This document shows, one piece after another, positions 30,653 through 33,967 of a DNA stretch of 33,967 nt. Origin of the DNA: Acidimicrobiia bacterium (lineage in GTDB: Bacteria; Actinomycetota; Acidimicrobiia; IMCC26256; PALSA-555); contig SHVJ01000014.1 of NCBI GenBank assembly GCA_009694295.1, positions 1-33,967 on the forward strand, given 5' to 3'. The notes beneath the pieces were generated by a model. The model worked only from the letters and a program-made list of their open reading frames with translations, ran no database searches and had not been told where the DNA came from. Made by a program: the position numbers and the translations under genes. The first letter of the stretch is position 1. Each line of letters begins with the position of its first letter.

Positions 30653-31846
30653 TCAACTCGGCTCCTTGGGCAACCCCAACGCGCGTTCGCCGATGATGTT
30701 GTGCTGGATCTCGTTCGAGCCGCCGTAGATGGTATCGGCCCGGCTGTAAAGGAACATGCGTTGGAGCGCTGAGAGGTCGTACGGCAGCGCGTCGGCGATC
30801 TCCGCGTCGGGGCCGAGCACGTCCATCGCGAGCTCGCCGAGCGAACGATGCACGGTGGCCCAGTAGAGCTTGTGCACCGACGTGAGCGGTGTCATCTCAC
30901 CTCGGGAGAGTGGCGTGAGCGACCGGAGTGCGTTGTAGCGCATCACGCGCAAGCGGATCGTCGCGTCGGCGAGTCGCTGCCGGATGACGGGATCGTCGCA
31001 CCGGCCGGTCTTGATCGCGATCTCACGGATCGTCGAGAGCTCGTTCTCGAAGTTGAGCTGCTGGCCGAGGGTGAGCGCGCCACGCTCGAAGGCGAGCGTG
31101 GCCATCGCCACCTTCCACCCGTCATTCACTTCGCCGACGACGTTGGCCGCGTCGGTGCGCGCGCCGTCAAAAAACACTTCGTTGAACTCCGACGTGCCGG
31201 TGAGCTGTTGGATCGGGCGGATGTCGATGCCCGGTTGACGCATCGGGACCAGCAGGTACGAAATGCCCCGATGCTTCGGCGCATCGCGGTCGGTCCGGCA
31301 CAGCACGAAGCACCAATCGGACCAATGTGCGAGTGAGGTCCACGTCTTCTGCCCGTGAATGACCCATTCATCTCGCCCATCCGCGGATTTGGTCAGCTCG
31401 GCGCGGGTCGCGACATTCGCGAGGTCGGACCCCGCGTCGGGCTCGGAGTAGCCCTGACACCAGAGCTCATCGCCGGTGGCGATCGGAGGGAGGAAGCGCT
31501 GCTTCTGCTCGTCGGTCCCGAAGTGGATGATCGTCGGACCCAGGAGACCCTCCCCCACGAGTCCGACTCGCCCTGGTCCCTGTGCTCGCGCGTACTCCTC
31601 GTAGAAGATCACCTGTTGCGTGAGTGAGAGCCCGCGTCCGCCGTACTCGATGGGCCACGCGACGCACGTCCAGCCGGCCGCGCCGAGCGCGCGCTCCCAC
31701 GCGTGGCGCTCGTCGAAGAGCGCGTGCTCGTCGCCGGGACCACCGCGCCCTCGCAACACCGCGAAGTCACCCGTGAGCTGGTCGGTGAGCCACTCGCGGG
31801 CCTCGTGCCGGAATGTCTCGTCCTCGTCGGAAAACCGAAGATCCAT
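30653..31846 (-). CDS. fadE30: FadE30-type acyl-CoA dehydrogenase
   Basis: A protein of 397 residues closely following FadE30 (Rv3560c): DFAVLRGRGGPGDEHALFDERHAWE, WPIEYGGRGLSLTQQVIFYEEYARA, ELWCQGYSEPDAGSDLANVAT, GQKTWTSLAHWSDWCFVLCRTDRD, LTGTSEFNEVFFD, MATLAFERGALTLGQQ, YSRADTIYGGSNEIQHNIIGERALGLPKE. FadE30 introduces the first double bond into the propionyl side chain of the HIP-CoA intermediate. ATG 31846 is chosen because TAGCCT lies 8 nt upstream and conservation begins there; the frame is open much further upstream, over the divergent MaoC gene, without conservation. It heads the fadE30-ipdF operon. Confidence 0.93.
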   Translation of the reverse strand: MDLRFSDEDETFRHEAREWLTDQLTGDFAVLRGRGGPGDEHALFDERHAWERALGAAGWTCVAWPIEYGGRGLSLTQQVIFYEEYARAQGPGRVGLVGEGLLGPTIIHFGTDEQKQRFLPPIATGDELWCQGYSEPDAGSDLANVATRAELTKSADGRDEWVIHGQKTWTSLAHWSDWCFVLCRTDRDAPKHRGISYLLVPMRQPGIDIRPIQQLTGTSEFNEVFFDGARTDAANVVGEVNDGWKVAMATLAFERGALTLGQQLNFENELSTIREIAIKTGRCDDPVIRQRLADATIRLRVMRYNALRSLTPLSRGEMTPLTSVHKLYWATVHRSLGELAMDVLGPDAEIADALPYDLSALQRMFLYSRADTIYGGSNEIQHNIIGERALGLPKEPS

Positions 31847-31854
31847 CTCTCGGA

Positions 31855-31885
31855 AGGCTAGTGAAGGGTCCGCGTTCCCTACGAT
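31855..31885. promoter_or_regulatory. Divergent leaderless -10 boxes (fadE30 / MaoC)
   Basis: TAGCCT (minus, 31860-31855) lies 8 nt before fadE30. TACGAT (plus, 31880-31885) lies 6 nt before ATG 31892. The fadE30 box is identical to that before ipdA. Confidence 0.45.
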
Positions 31886-31891
31886 GCCCCG

Positions 31892-32341
31892 ATGGAATTC
31901 GAGAGCGGCGAGGCATTGAAGGCGGGGGTCGGTACCCACCTCGGATACAGCGACTGGATGACGATCGATCAGACGCGCATCGACACGTTCGCCGAGGCGA
32001 CGGGCGACCACCAGTGGATCCACATCGACCCGGAACGGGCGAAGGACGGCCCGTTCGGCACGACGATCGCGCATGGCTACCTCACGCTCTCGATCACCAA
32101 CCTGTTCCTCCCAGAGCTCCTCGTCGTGCCGACCGCCACCGCGGGCGTGAACTACGGCGCGAACAAGGTTCGGTTCCCCGCGCCGGTGCCGGTTGGGTCG
32201 CGCATCCGCATGGGCTGCGAAATCCTCGAGGTCACCGACGTACCAGGCGGCGTGCAGGTGGTCACGCGCAACACCGTCGAGATCGAAGGCTCGGAGAAGC
32301 CCGCCTGCGTGGTCGAAGCGATCAGCCGCTTCTTGTTCTGA
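31892..32341 (+). CDS. MaoC-like (R)-specific enoyl-CoA hydratase (HtdZ-like)
   Basis: A protein of 149 residues, a single hot-dog domain. The hydratase motif is FAEATGDHQWIHIDPERA with catalytic Asp and His, then GPFGTTIAHGYLTLS. NYGANKVRFPAPVPVGSRIR and EGSEKPACVVEAISRFLF match mycobacterial HtdZ (Rv0130). It should add water to a trans-2-enoyl-CoA. It is divergent from fadE30, so it may hydrate the enoyl product of FadE30 or a later dehydrogenase (inference). It converges with the membrane hydrolase gene with 35 nt between. Confidence 0.9.
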   Translation: MEFESGEALKAGVGTHLGYSDWMTIDQTRIDTFAEATGDHQWIHIDPERAKDGPFGTTIAHGYLTLSITNLFLPELLVVPTATAGVNYGANKVRFPAPVPVGSRIRMGCEILEVTDVPGGVQVVTRNTVEIEGSEKPACVVEAISRFLF

Positions 32342-32376
32342 ACGCGCGCGGATGTCTTGGCCCGCTGAGCCCGGAG

Positions 32377-33933
32377 TCAGTCGAGCCAGCCGCGGAGCTC
32401 GGCGCGGACGGCCGCGCAGCTTGCGTCGTCGAGCTCGTCGCCCCAACTCGACTCGAGTGAAGTCTCGAGGCTCGGGGCCTGCCACGCCGCGGCACCGAAG
32501 TTCAACGCGTCGGCCGTGAACGACCAGACACTCGACCCCTCGACGCGTCGGCCAGACAGCACGCGTTCAATGAACCGCTGCGTCATGCCGTCGCCCAGCA
32601 AGCCTCCGTGGAACGCCGGTCGCACTGCATAGCGATATCCGATGTCCATCGGTGCGGGCGTACCGACTCCCGAATCGAGTGGCAACACCGCGAAGCTGCG
32701 CACGTCCGGTGGCGGACAGTGCAGCAGCCGCCGCAGCGCCGGCTCTTCGTCGACGATCGAGCGGAACAACGGAGTGTCAGCCGACACGTCGACCGGTCCC
32801 ACCCAGCTCAACCCGGTCGCGAGCGTGTCCACAAACGATCCGGCGACGACACCCCATCCGTCGCCCCGACCGGCGTGGAGCGCTGCCGGGTAGTGCACGC
32901 GTCCGGGCTCGACCAGCGGGCTGAGCAACACGAGCGCCCGCACCGGCGCGTTCGGCGTGCCCGACACGTACGCCTGCGCGATGAGCGCACCTTCGCTCTC
33001 AGCCACGATGTTCACCTTGTCGCCGGTGGTCCGGCTGATCGCGGCCACCTGGCGCCGCATCGCACGCGCGAGTGCGCGCACCGACCGGTGCGTGTCGTCA
33101 CGAGAGTACGCACGCGGGTTCCCGTCGGCGTCGAGTCCTCGATACGAGAAGCGGTGGAGCTGGTAGTCGCCTTCAAGCCATTCGCGAGTCGTCCCACCCC
33201 ATTGCGAGTTGAAGCCCTTCACGATGAGCACTGGGGGGCCACTCGCGTCGGTACGAACTTCGGGACGAGGAGTGCGTCCCGACTCGACCGCGACGGCGAC
33301 CGCGAACCCAAGGCCGGTCCCGACCACTACCAGGGCGAGGACACCCGCGACCGCAACGAGGGCGAAGGGTGCTCGACGGCGCCGCGTGCGGGTGACGACT
33401 CGACCCGCGAGCGCGCGCACCATGCGCACGCGACACCACGCCACCACCAGTCCGGTTCCACCAGCAACGAGCGGCCGCAACCACGCAGGCGAGAGCGCGA
33501 TGAGCCCGCCGCCCACCGTGAGCACGCCGAACATCTCCACGACCAGGCGGGCGCTTCTCCGACTGGGTGGGTCACGCCACCAGTTCGGCTCGACCGTCCC
33601 GTGATGCACGATCAGCCCGATCATGAATACGACGGGAACCGCGACGAAGAACAGCCACGACAAAGCCGTGACCGCCATCGCGAAGACAAGCACGGCGAAC
33701 GGCAACAGTACGACCGCTTGCACCGTCGTGAACTTGGCGCTGGCGCGCACATGCTCGCGCCAGGACGGCACCTCCACTTCGTGAGGCCACGCGGCGCGCG
33801 TGAGTAATGCATCGAGAAGCGTGCGCATCCCCAGCAGGAGCCACAGCTCAACCGCAAAGCCGAACCACGACGAGTGGTAGACGAGCAGCCAGCGCAGATC
33901 GTGGAAGACGCCGAACGGTGCAGGGGCCACCAT
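32377..33933 (-). CDS. Membrane-anchored alpha/beta hydrolase, possibly incomplete at the window edge
   Basis: At least 518 residues from ATG 33933; the frame stays open to the right edge, so the true start may lie outside. The N-terminal 220 residues hold about five hydrophobic segments (near 14-36, 70-90, 92-110, 135-165, 190-216) separated by Arg-rich loops. The rest is an alpha/beta hydrolase: PPVLIVKGFNSQWGG (oxyanion-hole region), VNIVAESEGALIAQAY with probable nucleophile S313 in AESEG rather than GxSxG, and a late FHGGLLGDG with a candidate His. It is probably an esterase or lipase at the membrane. No link with the steroid genes is evident. Confidence 0.82.
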   Translation of the reverse strand: MVAPAPFGVFHDLRWLLVYHSSWFGFAVELWLLLGMRTLLDALLTRAAWPHEVEVPSWREHVRASAKFTTVQAVVLLPFAVLVFAMAVTALSWLFFVAVPVVFMIGLIVHHGTVEPNWWRDPPSRRSARLVVEMFGVLTVGGGLIALSPAWLRPLVAGGTGLVVAWCRVRMVRALAGRVVTRTRRRRAPFALVAVAGVLALVVVGTGLGFAVAVAVESGRTPRPEVRTDASGPPVLIVKGFNSQWGGTTREWLEGDYQLHRFSYRGLDADGNPRAYSRDDTHRSVRALARAMRRQVAAISRTTGDKVNIVAESEGALIAQAYVSGTPNAPVRALVLLSPLVEPGRVHYPAALHAGRGDGWGVVAGSFVDTLATGLSWVGPVDVSADTPLFRSIVDEEPALRRLLHCPPPDVRSFAVLPLDSGVGTPAPMDIGYRYAVRPAFHGGLLGDGMTQRFIERVLSGRRVEGSSVWSFTADALNFGAAAWQAPSLETSLESSWGDELDDASCAAVRAELRGWLD

Positions 33934-33967
33934 CTGTGGCGCCAGCGCGGCTGCAGCCGGTGGCCCG

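Noticed and set aside
31847-32485. N-terminal extension of fadE30 by about 213 codons
   Set aside because: The extension runs antisense to the complete MaoC gene and shows no conservation. FadE30 family proteins begin near MDLRF.

Overview
This is a GC-rich, gene-dense bacterial window. It looks like an actinobacterium outside the mycolata, possibly Acidimicrobiia: the gene content is actinobacterial (F420-type LLM oxidoreductases, many FadE/FadA/SDR genes, an AbiEi-DUF559 protein, a TIGR03252-like HhH-GPD protein). That placement is inference from gene content, since no rRNA, tRNA or ribosomal protein gene is present. Most genes at the head of a transcription unit lack a Shine-Dalgarno site and instead have a TANNNT box 6-10 nt before the start codon, which points to leaderless transcripts. 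Genes inside operons overlap by 4-8 nt or carry GGAGG-like sites.

Positions 1-14,035 are a mixed housekeeping and accessory region. It holds a broken TerB/COQ4-like gene, a small alpha/beta-barrel protein, an HhH-GPD repair protein divergent from a VOC protein, and an OmpR-type two-component system behind a 16-bp tandem repeat. Next come an EEP-family hydrolase, a lipoprotein glucosaminidase, a retinol-dehydrogenase-like SDR, an orphan family-5 substrate-binding protein, a GH15 gene carrying both a frameshift and a stop, a thiolase, an O-methyltransferase that has lost its SAM-binding core, and a secreted alpha/beta hydrolase. Three broken genes lie within 13 kb.

Positions 14,067-32,341 hold a nearly complete set for breaking down the last two steroid rings (C/D, the HIP-CoA pathway; KstR2 regulon in Mycobacterium). 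Clear counterparts of fadA6, a fadE32/33-type subunit, fadE31, ipdC, ipdB, ipdA, echA20, ipdF and fadE30 are present, with SDRs resembling those beside the mycobacterial cluster. The genes form four reverse-strand operons: fadE31-fadE33-fadA6; ipdA-ipdB-ipdC-serine hydrolase-NTF2; echA20-DUF35-Ltp; fadE30-ipdF-unknown. Forward-strand genes (two F420-type oxidoreductases, an SDR, a MaoC hydratase) diverge from several operon heads or sit between operons. No fadD3 and no TetR regulator like KstR2 is in the window. The Ltp-like enzyme with its DUF35 partner, the EstB-like hydrolase, the NTF2-like protein and the two LLM enzymes are not part of the canonical mycobacterial HIP set, so they are candidates for variant steps.

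Within this cluster an AbiEi-DUF559 gene is bracketed by two related 39-bp imperfect palindromes, and an SDR ends in a six-unit NPxxT repeat encoded by a 15-bp tandem array. The window closes with a membrane-anchored alpha/beta hydrolase whose reading frame stays open to the right edge.
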